This document shows, piece by piece, positions 25,531 to 40,604 of a stretch of 64,000 nucleotides of DNA. The notes below the pieces were generated by a model that was given only the letters and a program-made list of their open reading frames with translations, had not been told where the DNA came from and did not search any database. A program made the position numbers and the translations under genes. Source of the DNA: Gossypium raimondii (lineage: Eukaryota > Streptophyta > Magnoliopsida > Malvales > Malvaceae); contig NC_068569.1 of the NCBI RefSeq assembly GCF_025698545.1, positions 24,490,001 through 24,554,000 of the forward strand. Direction: 5' to 3'. Numbering within the stretch: the first letter of the stretch is position 1; the number at the start of each line of letters is the position of its first letter.

Positions 25531-25700
25531 ATACACTAATCCTATGACATGCCAACTATACCCAACTCAATCTGAGACTGTCAATAGGGCATTCAATGTT
25601 TCATAACATTCATATTTCACATATTATAAGTCATTACATAGCAAATAAAACATTGTTATAGTTTTACAAAATCGTATTTATTATTTTCATATGAAAATCA

Positions 25701-27060
25701 ACCTGTAATGATTTAGTAACATTTTAAGAATATTATTTTGATATAAAAATAAAAAAAATATTTTTATCATTAATAATATTATGTCATATAAAATTAATTA
25801 TAGAAATTATTCATATTTACTAAAATAATTAAATATTACACTCCATAGAAATTTTAAAAATATGGACAATATTATTCACTGGAAATAAATTAAACAAATG
25901 TGTGTATACATATTTTAGGAAAATATTAATTTTATAATAGTTTAATACATTTTAAGCTCTAAAGTTGTCGAAATTAAAATTCATTGAATGTACAATGAAA
26001 TTTTTATTTTAAATAATTATATTTTAAAATATTAAGATTTAATAAAACTTTTTAATATTAATATTTAATGAATTTTAATATACTCAAATTTCATAATTAT
26101 CTTCATACACTTTTAATTCAAATATTATAACATTTTGTATTGGTTTTAAAATAATTGTAAAAATTAAATGAAATTTAGAAATAGTAATAATTAATAAGAT
26201 TAAACTGTGAGATATGTGAAATACAGAAAATTAATAGTGTAAAATATAATTTAATTTAGACGAAAGCACTTATTATGAAAATATAAATGGTGTAAATGTT
26301 ATATTTATTTATTTTTCTCATTTCTTAAGTCCTTTTCCAAAAAAAAATACTTAGATAAAATAACTACATTGAATTACACACTACCTTATACATGCAAAAA
26401 CATTAGTAATTAGAAGTAATAAAAATATTATCTAAATTCAATAATATTAATAAATTACATTTGGAATAATTAAATACTAACTTGAGTAAAAAAAACTGTG
26501 ATGCCTTAAAGATGATCTCACTCCATATACGAAGTAGAAGAAAAACAGTTAAAATTTTATTATTTCTTGACGTTGTGTCTACATTCAATTTATATTGGTC
26601 TGTAAATTTTTCTATATTAATAAATATAAAATTAAGAATTAAATAATTTTTAAAAAATTAATATTTAATTTTATCAAACAACATGATATTTAATAATTAA
26701 AATTTTAATAAAAATATTTAAATTATAAGTTTATCAAGAAAAACGTCTTAATCTTAAAAGAATCCGAAAGAAAATTCAAATATAACGTTTACAAATTAAA
26801 ATGTTTGATCTTCAACATGAATCATCGAGCCTTTTAATCACAGTGAGGGCCTCATGGGCCAAATTCGAATTATAATTCTTGAAATTAATACATTAATTAA
26901 AAAAAAAAAGAAGAAAGAGAATAAAGTGTGAAATGCCAATTTGATGTTCACATCTCATTTGCTGGCTTGTCTGCCTGGTTTTTATTTTGTTCTACTACCT
27001 CTCCCTTCCACGATCCCTTCATTTTCCAACTAATTTTCACATTTTAAATAATTAAAAAAA
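25701..27060. other. AT-rich spacer
   Basis: Very AT-rich, low-complexity sequence without any coding potential I can defend. The last part should hold the distal promoter of the transporter gene. Confidence 0.4.
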
Positions 27061-28284
27061 CTGAAAATTTTCTTCGCTCTCTCTCTCCAACACTCTAGGG
27101 ATCCAAACAAAATAATTAAGTCCCTCCCCTTGCTGAGCTACACTTGCCGTCCTCATCATTTCCCTCTCTCTCTCGTACCACGACTGCCTTTCCAAAACGG
27201 TACGATGGCCCGTCGTTTTCCATTTTCCCTTTCGATGCGTTAGATCTGTTATTCGCGTTCTCCATTGATTTCAATTCTGAGATCCAACACTGGTTTATTT
27301 ATTTCTTAGATCTAATTTTACAATTTTTGTCAGTGTTTCCTTATTTACTTGATCTGGATCCATCGATTCATTGATAAGGTTTATTTATTATCTTTGTTAT
27401 TTTTATTTTGTTGTGATTTTTAGTGTTTAAACAGTTCAATGTGATTCGCTTTGATTTTTTCTGATTGATCTCTCAAGGGAATCTAAAGTAAAATAGTTAT
27501 AGTTCGATTAAATGTTCGAGTGTTCTATGTTTACTGTGTTTAACTAACTCGGAATTCTACATTTATCTTTGATGAGATTAAATCGAAATGTTTAATTTGA
27601 TGTGAACTATTTTCTGCATGAAATTATGTTGAGAGTTTGATCCAAACAGGGAGAACATTGACTATTGATTAGTTATTGTAGAACTCAAAAATCGTAAGTT
27701 GGAGTTGAGTTGATTTCATATGTAGTGGTGGCTATAGTCACGATGATCTAATGAGCACAATGATTTTTAAGTCTATGGATGTGCTTTGCACTCCATGCTT
27801 AGATATTTAAATGGATTTTGCGGTAGCTTTACTCCGTTAATGGTTGCGTAGATCTGTTGTCAAATTGGATAATTCTTCAGAGGCAGAAGATGTTTTAGTC
27901 GAAGTCTAGGCATTGAGTTGAGTAGATTCATATGGATTTGAGGTTAGTCTGAGTCACTAACTCATATTTTTACTGTAGCAATTAAAGGAATTCGTGTAGT
28001 TCATATCTGTGTTCATGGTTAGTTTGAGTTAGTAACTCATATCTTGATTGTAGTTAATGTATTTGCCTGAGTATCTTTTCAGCATGTCTTTGCAGAATAT
28101 TTTTCAATAAACTTGCAGTTCAAGTATTTTTTTTTTTTTTGTTTCTTATTTGTGACTATTAATTTTGTAGGATTATTGCTGAAGTTGTTGAAAACTCTTG
28201 GATATCATATGCACAAAGATGGATTACTTATAAAAATTTGAGTTATACAAAGATTTGGGGTTATTACTTACAACTACATAGAAA
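27061..28284 (+). other. Leader region of the transporter gene with probable 5' UTR intron
   Basis: A CT-rich start-site-like stretch (CTCTCTCTCTCC near 27080, CCCTCTCTCTCTCG near 27163) is followed by a GC-richer leader. A likely 5' UTR intron runs from about 27380 to the TTTTGTAG acceptor near 28170, about 115 bases before the ATG. Long first introns in 5' UTRs are common in plant transporters. The donor is not fixed. Confidence 0.4.
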
Positions 28285-30800
28285 ATGGCTCCAGCTAACA
28301 AGGCTGAAAGAAAGGCAGTTGTAGATGCGTCTGCCTGGATGTTCAATGTTGTCACTTCTGTTGGAATTATTATTGTCAATAAAGCCTTGATGGCTACTTA
28401 TGGTTTCAGTTTTGGTAACTTCCTTTTAAACTCTTTTCATTGCTCCCTCCGTCCCCCCTCTTCATATGCCACAAACATTTGAAATTTGAGATTGTGAGTA
28501 GTACGATTGGGTAGCAGATAATCAATACTGCAAAAAGGCTATGCAATTGGCCTTATCATGCACAGAAATGAGTTTTGAGGTTCAAACCTTGAATATGCTT
28601 AGTGTAGGTTTAAATGGTGGAGAATGAAATGCATGGCTATGACTCTCTTCCCTTACGTGTTCTAGAAGGAAAAGAAATGGATTGAAGTTGTTGAAAACAT
28701 TTGAAAAATAATAAGAAGAAGAAAATTGCACTGATATTGTAAGAAAAGATGAAAGGAAGCCTTTACTTGGATGTTGGAAGTAGTTCATATTAAGTTCAGG
28801 ACAATTGCGATGCTCTTGTAATACATATCTTCAAGTAAATAAGCTAAAGATTATGTTTTTCCTTTTTCCTTTACGAATAAGTTCTCATTATGCTTTGCTT
28901 CAATAAGGATGTAATAAAATGTCACTAACTTCTTTGTATTTGATTGCTAATTGTTGCAGCCACAACATTAACTGGTTTGCATTTTGCTACCACAACCTTG
29001 ATGACAGCTGTTCTAAGATGGTTAGGATACATTCAATCTTCTCACCTACCCATGGCTGAGCTTTTGAAATTTGTTTTATTTGCAAACTTCTCTATTGTTG
29101 GAATGAACGTTAGTCTGATGTGGAACTCTGTGGGATTTTATCAGGTAAAGTATATTATTTGCTAGATTTTACTAGTTTTGCTTTTTAGATGTTTTCAAAA
29201 TCACAGATTCTCTAATTCAATGACAGATTGCAAAGCTCAGTATGATTCCTGTATCCTGTTTTTTGGAAGTTGTGATGGACAAGATTCGGTACTCCAGAGA
29301 CACAAAGCTGAGCATAGCTGTTGTTCTTCTGGGTGTTGGTGTTTGTACTGTGACTGATGTGAGTGTTAATACCAAGGGTTTCATAGCTGCCTTCATTGCA
29401 GTTTGGAGTACTTCTCTGCAGCAGTATGTAAGTTGTTCTTTCTTGTGCATGTATAAATTGAATCTTCTAATGTTCTAAACTGCTTCATTTGTAGAACTTA
29501 TATGCCATGATTTATTTATTCTTGTTGTTTTTTTCTTTTGTGCAGTATGTACATCACCTTCAGCGAAGGTACAACCTTAGTTCCTTCAACCTACTGGGAC
29601 ACACTGCTCCTGCCCAGGCTGGAACACTGCTGCTATTAGGACCATTTCTGGATTATTGGTTGACAAGCCAGAGAGTTGATGCCTATAATTATAATATAGT
29701 ATCTATTGTAAGTGTTCTATCTATTTGTATTCTTTGCATTATGAGGTTTTTGTGTCATGGTAGTTGTTGCCATCAGTTTAGAATGAGGTTAGATTTACTT
29801 GTTTTAGACTTCAGGGTTGCTGTCAGAATCGTGTTCATGAATGTGCACTGTAATTCATGCAGTTACTTGTATTTCTTTCGACCTACTGTTATATTTAATT
29901 TGCATTGCATATCATGTTGCAATCTGCATTCATTTCTAAGACCACTTACATGACGTATGGTGCCTAACATCTCTTAAAACATCTGTCTACTAAATGATTT
30001 TAGGCTTAGCGGAAGTATTTGTGCTCATTCTATTCTGATTTAAAAAAAGCATTTAATTTTTAGTGATTTAGTTTTGTTACTCGAACTCGGGTATGAGTGT
30101 AGATACAAGTATGTGTCATATATGGGTGTCAAACATGGGTACTTCGTGAAAAATGAAGAGCCAGTGTTAACATTGGTTGCATGCAGCACATAAGAGATGT
30201 ACTTCCTCTCCTTTCTGTCTCTTTAGCTGCTGTATAAAATAGACCTGTACATTAATAGTATACTATTCAAGTCATAAGTTCACTTTGGTACATTTTTATG
30301 TGGTTTAGCTGCTGCTTATTTTTGGTGCCTGCCTTTTCCTGTATGTAGTTATGCATATGCCTGTAGAAGTATTCTTGAGCTGTTCATAATTCCAATTGTA
30401 GTTTATTCCTGTGACTTTCAGTTTTACGGGATTAGTCGCTAACAATTTTCTTGGTTCATGGTCGTTGCAGATGTTTATATTACTTTCATGTACTATAGCA
30501 GTTGGAACCAACCTCAGCCAATTCATCTGCATTGGCAGATTTACTGCAGTCTCTTTCCAAGTACTTGGCCATATGAAGACAATCCTCGTATTGATTATGG
30601 GATTCTTTTTCTTCGGAAAAGAAGGCCTCAATCTACATGTGGTTCTGGGCATGATCATAGCAGTGGCTGGAATGATTTGGTACGGAAATGCTTCATCTAA
30701 GCCTGGTGGGAAAGAGCGTCGCAGCCTATCTCTTCCTACAATCCGACAACAAAAGCCCAGCAATTTATCGGATTCTAATGAACATGATTCGAAAGTTTGA
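28285..30800 (+). CDS. UDP-rhamnose/UDP-galactose transporter-like (URGT/NST-KT group)
   Basis: Exons 28285-28414, 28960-29144, 29227-29427, 29546-29707 and 30471-30800 join in frame to 335 residues. About ten hydrophobic segments fill the length. Conserved pieces are [25 protein letters not shown] at the N-terminus, [53 protein letters not shown], and [19 protein letters not shown] near the C-terminus, then a basic tail ([11 protein letters not shown]). This is the drug/metabolite-transporter superfamily, triose-phosphate-translocator/KT branch, Golgi antiporters that import UDP-sugars for cell-wall polysaccharide synthesis. The exact sugar (UDP-Rha, UDP-Gal or a related one) cannot be read from sequence. 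Intron 4 contains a piece of the dispersed repeat also found in other introns here. Confidence 0.9.
30068..30152 (+). repeat. Dispersed intronic repeat, transporter intron 4
   Basis: 'ttactcgaactcgggtatgag' followed by 'gtgtcatatatgggtgtc' and 'catgggtacttcgtga'. It belongs to the same family as the pieces in the S18 and carboxypeptidase introns. Confidence 0.45.
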
Positions 30801-31250
30801 TTCTCCTCCATGTAGGTAAGTTAAAAGCATACAAGGTTAGCTGATTTCAGAAAGCTATTGGTTTTATCCATATGATTAGAAGGAAAAAAACAGCCTTAGT
30901 TTTAATGATTTTTATAGCTCTTTATTCTTTGGTATTGGGTTCACTTTGAGGGTATGGATTATTTTCTGATAGGATTTAGATGGCTTTTGAAATTTGCTTT
31001 TCATATTTGAGGAATATAATTTATATAAATTTTTGTCCTGCTTCTTTTTGGGGGGTTCAATTTACTATAAGAACCAATCATTTTCTTCACGTTGAATTTA
31101 TCATTTGAAGTACTAGTAAAAATGCCTGGTAAAATCAAAGACCTTAAATACTAGTTTGAAAACATGTGCTATTTTATTCCCAGTTAATTTTTCACACTTT
31201 TGTCCTTTCTAAATATATGGTTCTTAATTGACTTATATGTTTCTTAATTG

Positions 31251-31972
31251 ACTTAATAACAAATTTGGCCACTAACGTTTACATACTTTGTTAAAATGGT
31301 CCTAATTGTATTTTTGAGCCTTTTTAACCATCAAGATAATTACATGTAAAAATAATAAAATAAATAAATTATACATGAAATAAAATGGCCCTAACGTTTC
31401 TTTTTTCAAACTATTTTTCTAATAAATTTGGTGAAAGTATCGTTAAAAAATGATGTGGAATATTTTAATGAGACCTAATTTATTAATTAGGTAATCAATA
31501 AGATAATTACATGTGAAAATAATAAAATAAATAAGTTATACATGAAATTAAAAATAACAATTAATTTAAAGAAAATAAATGTAATTATTGAAAAAAGTTT
31601 TAAAATGAATGCATACGATTGTTTACCAAGAGGTTTCAAAAGATGATTAATAAATCATTTTAATTTTTTTAGATAATTATTTTTATTTTTAAAAATTAAG
31701 AGTAAATTTTTAACTTCATGAATTATTTACTTTTTTATTATTTTTACATGTAATTATTTTATTGTGTTATCTAAGTAATAAATTACATTTTATAAAAATA
31801 TTCTATATATGAAATTTCATATTATCCTGTTAACTTTTTAGCGGTCATCAAATCTGTTTAAAAAAAGCAATTCAAAAAAGAATAAAAGTTGATGGAAAAA
31901 AGTTCAAAAATACAAATAAAGCTATTTTAACAAAACATGTAAATATTAGTGATCAATTTTGTCATTAAGCCT
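31251..31972. mobile_element. TIR element, ~0.7 kb, Mutator-like
   Basis: The left end CTTAATAACAAATTTGGCCA and the reverse complement of the right end CTTAATGACAAAATTGATCA match over about 80 bases, continuing through TTTACATRYTTTGTTAAAAT. Flanks TCTTAATTG (31242-31250) and TCTTAATTT (31973-31981) agree at 8 of 9 positions, consistent with a 9-bp Mutator target duplication. The interior is AT-rich and non-coding. Confidence 0.55.
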
Positions 31973-32615
31973 TCTTAATTTAATTTCATTTTAATTTTTT
32001 TAAAAAGAATATTATATTTCTTAGTTTAATTTATTTTGACATACATACACTATAAATGTAATATTTGATTGAATTTTAGTGTTGAGTCATAAAGGTAATA
32101 CATATAATTATATATGTAATTTACCTTTTAAAAATGAAATGAAAGATCACTGAAACTAACTTGTTGTTTTAATTTTGTTAACACAACCAAAATTTCTACA
32201 ATGAAAGATTAAATATGTTTGTGTCACAACTTGCCACTTGAACTAAAATATAGTTTTAATGATCTAGTTTGATATCTCAAAATAAATATTATTGGGCATC
32301 TAAATTTACACCGTTAGACCAGTTAATTAATGTTGCTATGTGTTAAATCAAGATCACATTAGCATTACAATGTATATATCCGAATGCATTATCCATGTCA
32401 TATCATTGTTCTTTTCAAGTCACTTATAACAATTTTTTACTATGATTTAAGTTTCACGCTGGACTAAGTCAATTGATTTGGAATCTATTTAGAATAATTG
32501 GTTACATTATTACCCGAACAAATAATGTTTTTAATGCATTTATCTTTTTTTGGATCTTAACTTTTTTTTGTTTTATCTCACTTTTTAAAGTTCTTTTGCA
32601 AGTTGCTTGAAAGAA

Positions 32616-33943
32616 TGTGATGCGGTTGTTGAAAGCACAAAAAATATTCTATCCCTAATAAATAATGAAAAAGAATAGTAAAAGGGAAGTAGGGTTAGGG
32701 ACTGGGTTTGTACAATATCTTGTTCCATGAAATCTCAGGTAGAATCTTGCCCAAGAAAACCTGTGTTCTTGAAAAAAAAAAGAAAATAATAGAATTAAAT
32801 GTTTGGATCTGGAAACGAAAAATAAAATAAAAACAAAATTAAGAATATTGAATCGAAAATTTGATAAATTAAAAATAGAGTTGAGAGAAAGGAAATTCTT
32901 ATGGGAGATTACAGCCTCCAGTTGTCTCGTTCCGCCTTGGATTCAATCCTCGGTTTTTAAATGATTCTTCCCAAATCGAATAAGCAGTTATAATGGAAGA
33001 GGATGCCTACGACTACCAGCTCCAAGGATTTAGACTTACGATTTGGTGGAACCTGACTCTAGCCAACAATCGCTTCTGTGTGATCGTCTTATGCTAGATC
33101 AACGCTTCTCAATGGCGAATCCCACGCCATTTTATCTCTTGGGCTCGCCAACCTCTGACGCAGTAAGCTAACGAACCGACTGTGCAACCTTCCCAAAACA
33201 TACAAAGCGGCCGTTTTTGCATACATTGAAAAGCTTACTTCTTAAGGGGCATGGACGAAAGCGTCAGCCCCATAGTGCAAAGAAACAATGAATACTCGTT
33301 GAGAAGGCTAAGTACGGATTCTAAGCCTCATGAACCCTTTTGGGAATTTTCAACAACCTTTGGCTAAATGAGTTTAATGGCTCATAGTTGTGGTATAAAA
33401 GAAAATAAATAAAATAAAAATGGAGATTTTATTGAAAGGAAATATGAGAAGAACAAAAGCCTAAACTTTTGAGGAAAGAGTGTTTATAGAAAAAGATCGA
33501 TCTTTTTTGAGTCACTTCACCCCCTATTTATAGTGCTAGAGGAGATAGTCTAATACTACTTAAATTCCCAAAAGATAAATACATTTAATTGAAGATAAAT
33601 AAAGATAAATAAAATTAAATCCTAAAATTAAATAATCCTTAATAATTATCTTAATATTAATTATCCCAATATAATAAAAATAGAGTCTGATATAATAAAA
33701 TCTCTTCTTTTTGCATTTCAACACTTGTGTTCTCCATGCTTGCACTTTTGGCACCAACTTTTCTTTGTGTAGCATATTGGCCCATTTTATCTCTAAATTC
33801 ACGCTTTTGGCCCTTAATTTTGTTTTTCCCTCAAATTTAGTCCCTATGAGATAAAAGATCATAAATAGTTCAAATTAGCAGGATTATACTCAGAATAAAT
33901 ATATAATTAATACATAAAAATACGTTATTCTAGAGTGTTATCA
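32616..33943 (-). mobile_element. Solo-LTR-like block, Ty3-type (fossil)
   Basis: Read on the minus strand it starts TGATAACACTCTAG and runs through CACTATAAATAGGGGGTG (TATA near 33520-33535). It continues with a leader-like stretch, a GC-richer U5-like part with AAAACGGCCGC, and ends near ...CCGCATCACA. The TG...CA ends and a central TATA are those of an LTR. The size (about 1.3 kb) and composition fit an Athila-like Ty3 LTR. The flanks agree only partly (AAGAA against AAGGG), so the boundary at 32616 is uncertain. No internal coding region is attached. Confidence 0.45.
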
Positions 33944-33974
33944 AAGGGTATTTTTTTTATTTTAATATTTCACA

Positions 33975-34555
33975 TGGGTTAGCCGTAGGGATGGAAAAAA
34001 AGCCCTGAATTTGACGAGTTCCGAGCCGATAGGGTCGATTTATTTTTTGAAGTTGAGGGTCAGGGCAGGTTAGTTTTTAAAAATAATTAGGTCGAGTTTA
34101 GAATGAAACCGCCCACCTCGTCCAAGATATTTACGAAATCACCCTCAATACATATTTAATATTAATTAAATTAAAAATCCTTAAAATTAATCATTACTAG
34201 TCTCATTCTCTCTATATTGTCTCCTTTCACCCCCTCTTAAGTTTATTTCCCCCATTTTCTATTTTCTTAATTTAATAATTTATTAAAGGAATATTTGTTA
34301 TTTCTTTTTTTTTCTTTTGTGTTGTAATCAGAGCATGTGTGTAAATATATATTAGTACACAACTCTAGAGATAAATCATTAAATTAAACTCGATTAGATT
34401 GGATCGAATCGGTTTGGAGTTGAGTATACTATTAATTTTCGAGTTTGGGTTTGGAGCGAGTTATTTTTTAAAGTCGATGTCGGGTCAGGTCAGAGCATGG
34501 TGGTAGAGCATTGGGTCGGGGCAGGCAAAACACCGACCCACCCCATTGCCATCAC
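33975..34555. repeat. GGGCC-ended dispersed repeat, copy D
   Basis: Opposed ends ('agggatggaaaaaaagccctg' at the left, 'gacccaccccattgccatcac' at the right) with repeated 'gggtcagggcaggttag' / 'gggtcaggtcagagc' motifs around an AT-rich core. Same architecture as the blocks at 11-15.5 kb. Confidence 0.4.
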
Positions 34556-34609
34556 AAGTTAGCCAATGGATTATAAATGGCTAAAAATGATTTTTTTTAA
34601 ATATTTTTA

Positions 34610-34770
34610 AAATTTTAGAGTTAGGATTAAATTGACAGATTTTGTAAATATTGATGGCCAAATTTATTGAATTTTTAGAATTAAAATTAAAATGACAAAT
34701 TTTGTAAATATTGAGAGCTAAAATTCTTGAATTTTTATATTTAGGATCAAATTGATAGAATGTGTAAGCA
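34610..34770. repeat. Degenerate tandem repeat, ~60-bp unit
   Basis: Nearly three units share 'ttaggattaaattgacag', 'ttttgtaaatattga' and 'attgaatttttaga' in order. No coding sequence is present. Confidence 0.5.
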
Positions 34771-36291
34771 TCAACTCGAGTGACTAAAATATTTAATTTC
34801 AAAATTTAGTGACTAAATTGAAAAATTAATAGTTGAGTGACCAAAATAGAATGAAAAACATAATTGGGTGACCATTTTATAGCTTACCAATAAAAATTAA
34901 TGTTCAGCATGTTTCACATCATTTTTTTAACAAAAAATATTAATGGAGGGGCTAATTTGCACGTTTCGAAATGTACAAGAGTTAAATTACCCATTTTTCA
35001 ATAGAGGAATCGGAATACAATCCACCCCTAATTTGCACATTTCGAAATGTACAAGAGCTAATTCTTTGCAAGAACTTATGACATATTTTAATATTTATTA
35101 ATCATAACCACATTCAATAAATTGATCAAAAATATTATATTTTTGAATTAGTATTTAATATATTGGCAATGTATTTTTTTACTCCACAAATAATTATAAA
35201 AATTTGACATGTATCTTTTTTTTTACACTTATCAATCCCTTGTTCTTGCTCCACTAACCGTGAACTATTCATACGCTCTTAAACATAAATAAAGAATCCC
35301 AATCTTTGATAATTTTGTTATCATCTAATTGTTTTCGCATGGCCCATTCAACGATGTAAAATATCACATTGTGATAAAACAATCAATTAAAAAGATCCTC
35401 TAATTCCAATTAAGAATTTATTGGGTCCTTTAGGAACAGCGCCAAAATTGTGAATTTTTATTCATCATTATACCCTTTAATAACTCATAATCAGACCTCT
35501 GTAGCGAAATATTTGGAGCTTGACAATTTAAAACAGGCTTTTCAAGTACTTAACTACTATTTAATAGCTGAAAATGGGAGAATTTATATTTCAATCCTGT
35601 AGCATCTTTTTGAATACAGTCAATAATTGGTATTTTCCCATCATCATTATCATCATAATTATTGTGAATACCAAATAATTTATTGTACTTTTTATAAGAA
35701 TATTTAATATCATATATTTAATATTTATTTAAAATTAATATTTAAAAAAACTAAATATTAATTTATTTAACATCAACATTGTTACCAATACTAAAACATT
35801 TTATTTATGAATTAGACAAACATTATGAGTAATTCTAAGAATAAAAAAGTAATATTTAAAAATATTTCTTTAAACCAGTCAACAGTTTTTCTTTTGAAAA
35901 TATTTAAAATATTCTATCACTTAATTACAATAAGAACTTATTAAAATTTATTTAACACTTTCCTTAAATTACAATTCTTTCAAAAACTCTAGTTAGACCA
36001 AACGAACTACTCTGAAAATAACTGAAAACTATATCATTAGATAAAGTTTCACATCCATCGAAAAATAATAATCAACCATTTGAATATGATTAATTAATGA
36101 ATGTTGGGAAATTCATTGACCTGAAATTTGCGTATTCTAATGTCATGTCTAACATTGCCATATTCATAGGAGAAAACTATTAATTAAAACAAAACGTCTG
36201 AAGAAGAAAATCACATCCAAAATTTGTCTTCATGCAAACAGTGCCTAGAAGCAAGGAAATAAACTCTGCCTCAGGAAATATATATATGCAC
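34771..36291. other. AT-rich spacer before S18 3' end
   Basis: Contains worn MITE-like phrases ('gagtgactaaaat', 'gagtgaccaaaataga') and two facing copies of a 30-base phrase around 'tttgcacgtttcgaaatg' (about 34955 and 35031). Otherwise AT-rich with no gene. The final 100 bases hold the S18 3' UTR. Confidence 0.4.
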
Positions 36292-38272
<1,981 letters not shown>

Positions 38273-38374
38273 TTTTGAGAGCGGCGAGGAGACTTGGGGA
38301 AGATGAGAGATGAGGCTCTGGCGATACTGAAGCTGATGAGGTGAGGCGAATAACCGATGGAGACCAATTTTAAC

Positions 38375-38382
38375 TAGGGTTT
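38375..38382 (-). promoter_or_regulatory. Telo-box of the S18 promoter
   Basis: AAACCCTA on the minus strand, about 105 bases upstream of the S18 ATG. The same box lies near the start of the L3 gene in this window, in line with shared control of plant ribosomal-protein genes. Confidence 0.6.
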
Positions 38383-38419
38383 AGTGCACAAATTATAAAA
38401 TAAAATAAAAGGTAAAAGG

Positions 38420-39910
38420 CTTAAATTTAGAATAAATTATACAAATAAACACTTAATTATAAAATATTTTTATTTTAAATATTTAAAATAGAAAAATTTG
38501 TAATTGTTTAATTATTTTAGTCAATTTCATTAAAATATAAAAAATTGTAACTATATAAATAATTATTTTTATTTATCTCAGATTACATATTAGTAATTTA
38601 TGTTTGAAATGTTACATTTTAATCATTTACGTTATCGTTTTGTTACGAAATTGTCACTCTACCATTAAATTCCGTTACCTCCCTAACAGTAATCCTACGT
38701 GGCAGTCCAAATGGGTTTTAAATACCAACTTGAATGTCAACGAAAATAAATTTTTAATTAAATAAATTTAATTTGGACTGAGGATATCCAAGTTGACATT
38801 TAAAACACATTTAGACTGCCACATAAAACCGTTGTTGGGGAGGTAATAGAATTTAACAGTAAACTAATTACTTCGTAATAAAACGATAACTTAAAAATGT
38901 AATATGAGACTAACAAAAATAACTAATTTTGTAGTTTAAAAAAAAATGACATTGACATCTTTTAAAATTTTGATTCTTTTGCTCTCTTTTTTCCTTTTTT
39001 TCTTTCTTTTCTGTTTTCTTTTTTTCTTTTATTTTCTCTAATCCCACCACCGGTGCTTCGACTGACACAAAACCACCACCAAACGACAGGTATCCAGACC
39101 CTCTATACATCATTCGGCTTAAATTTTCTCCAAAAGTGACCAAAACCCCAAGCAGAGGTCTGAAGCTGAAAACTCGATCCGTCAGCGTCCACCGTTGGAC
39201 CGTCATGAGCCCCAGATATGTTGTTCTCCTCGAACTCTTCTCTACCTTCACCGTTCGGATTGTTAAACGGAGCTCTGGTGCCCAAATAACCGAGAAGCCT
39301 TAAAAGATGAGTTCTCCTTTCTATGTTTTTTTTTCCTTTTTAATTCTTTCTCTGATTTTTTGCTTTGCTTCTTGCTCTCTATCTTTTGCTTCTTCTTTTT
39401 TTAATTCTTCATTTGCTGTAGGTTTAGGTTTAAGGCCTTTTTTATTTTTAATTTGCTCATTTCAATTTGTGGTTTGATGGTTGACAGTGTGTATAGGATG
39501 AGGTTATGATTGGTTTAGGTCAATGTTTGGTTTCGGTAGTGGTGGAATAGAGGGCTCAGATGAGATGGTGAAAAATGGTGGAGTGAATTAAGGTAGTAGG
39601 GTAGTGTGCAGGAGATGGTATGCATGAGTGGAGGTGAGAATTGAAAAAGAGTCGAGAGGGGGCTGGTTTAGGGGTTGATGATGATTGGTTGGTTGGCACT
39701 TTGGTTTTAGGCGATGGTGAAGGTGAAAGCAAGTCAGTGACAATGGGTACTGGTAAAGGCAAAGAAAGATGATTGCCAAATGGGACGGTTTATTGATGAA
39801 CAAAACGATGGAATTATTAACTATGCAATATAACTTTATAACGTTTTATTGTGAGTGCTTAAAATAAAAATGATTTTACAGTGATTATTTGTATAATTTA
39901 TCCCTAAATT
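38420..39910. mobile_element. Pack-MULE-like TIR element
   Basis: The outer ends are inverted repeats. The left reads TTTAGAATAAATTATACAAA with TAAACACTTA next; the right, reverse-complemented, reads TTTAGGGATAAATTATACAA with ATAATCACTG next. Both then run into TTTTTATTTTAA. Unlike the other MITEs here, the interior (about 38990-39300) is a GC-richer, coding-like stretch with an 80-codon minus-strand open frame (PFNNPNGEGREEFEEN...), flanked by pyrimidine-rich DNA. I do not recognise the protein. The structure suggests a non-autonomous Mutator element that captured host sequence. A 9-bp target duplication was not evident. Confidence 0.45.
38605..38908. mobile_element. Long-TIR MITE nested in the Pack-MULE-like element
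   Basis: About 130-base inverted ends: GTTACATTTTAATCATTTAC with TTATCGTTTTGTTACGAA at the left match the reverse complement of the right end, and both arms share 'tacctccc', 'tggcagtc' and 'gttttaaat'. The tip of the loop is a short AT-rich spacer. Non-coding. Confidence 0.6.
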
Positions 39911-40604
39911 AGCAATTTGTTACCTATTTATATTTATCTATCTATATATCGAGTTGAACTCCCTAATCAATTGAATTCTAATTTAGTTGTAAATTTACCA
40001 AAAACACTTCATTTTTATAAAGTAATATATATTATTTTGAAGGTAATTTTATCTTTTCACATAAAATTTAGAAAAATACTTGCAATGAGATTTAATATGG
40101 TTCTGATAATATATACTCTTTTGATACAATGTTTAGAACTCCTTATAATCCCTCCCAACCCATAAATAGGAGAATAATAGGTTTCAACGCACTCAAACAC
40201 ATGTTCTCTTATATCAGCAACAATATTCATACTAATCGAGCTAAGATTCAATCGATAACTGTTACCTAATATTAAATATGACAATAATCTAACTTGGTTG
40301 TTGAAAATTGTAATATGATGCTGTTGTTGAAATTTTAGGTAGTTTTTTTCTTTATATTTTTTTCTCCCTTTTTTCCCTCTTCCTCTTTTTCTTTTCTCCC
40401 AATTTTAAAAGATAATATATTTTTTAGTATCTTTCATATTCGTTTTATAGTTTATGTTCGTAGCTCGTGATTATTCCTCTTAATAATGTCATTTCTAATA
40501 TTTAAACATGCACTCTCTTTTGGAGTGTAATATACATTATCATTACATTCAATACTTATTAATAAAACGCGATCATTTTAATGTCTCTACTCATTGTTAA
40601 ATCA
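39911..40604. other. AT-rich spacer with one dispersed-looking block
   Basis: No gene. A block at about 40118-40262 ('aatccctcccaacccataaa', 'catgttctcttatatc', 'aatcgagctaagattcaatc') has a composition unlike its surroundings and looks like a dispersed repeat of unknown class. Confidence 0.35.

Larger units (their letters stand above)
23736..25700. mobile_element. Decayed LTR-type block of a Ty3-like element (fossil)
   Basis: Begins TGTAGCATCTACGCCCAACC, a form close to the TGTAACGCC/TGTAACACC starts of many plant Ty3 LTRs, and continues with 'gaaacaccgcatttattgtcgaagcaacatgaac'-style sequence and a long AT-rich tract. A minisatellite follows at 25340-25530. No coding domain is present and the far end cannot be fixed, so this is probably an old LTR or LTR fragment. 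The end at 25700 is approximate. Confidence 0.35.

Noticed and set aside
39556-39803. Overlapping minus-strand open frames rich in P, S and H
   Set aside because: Compositional frames in the G/T-rich part of the Pack-MULE-like element, no conserved motif.
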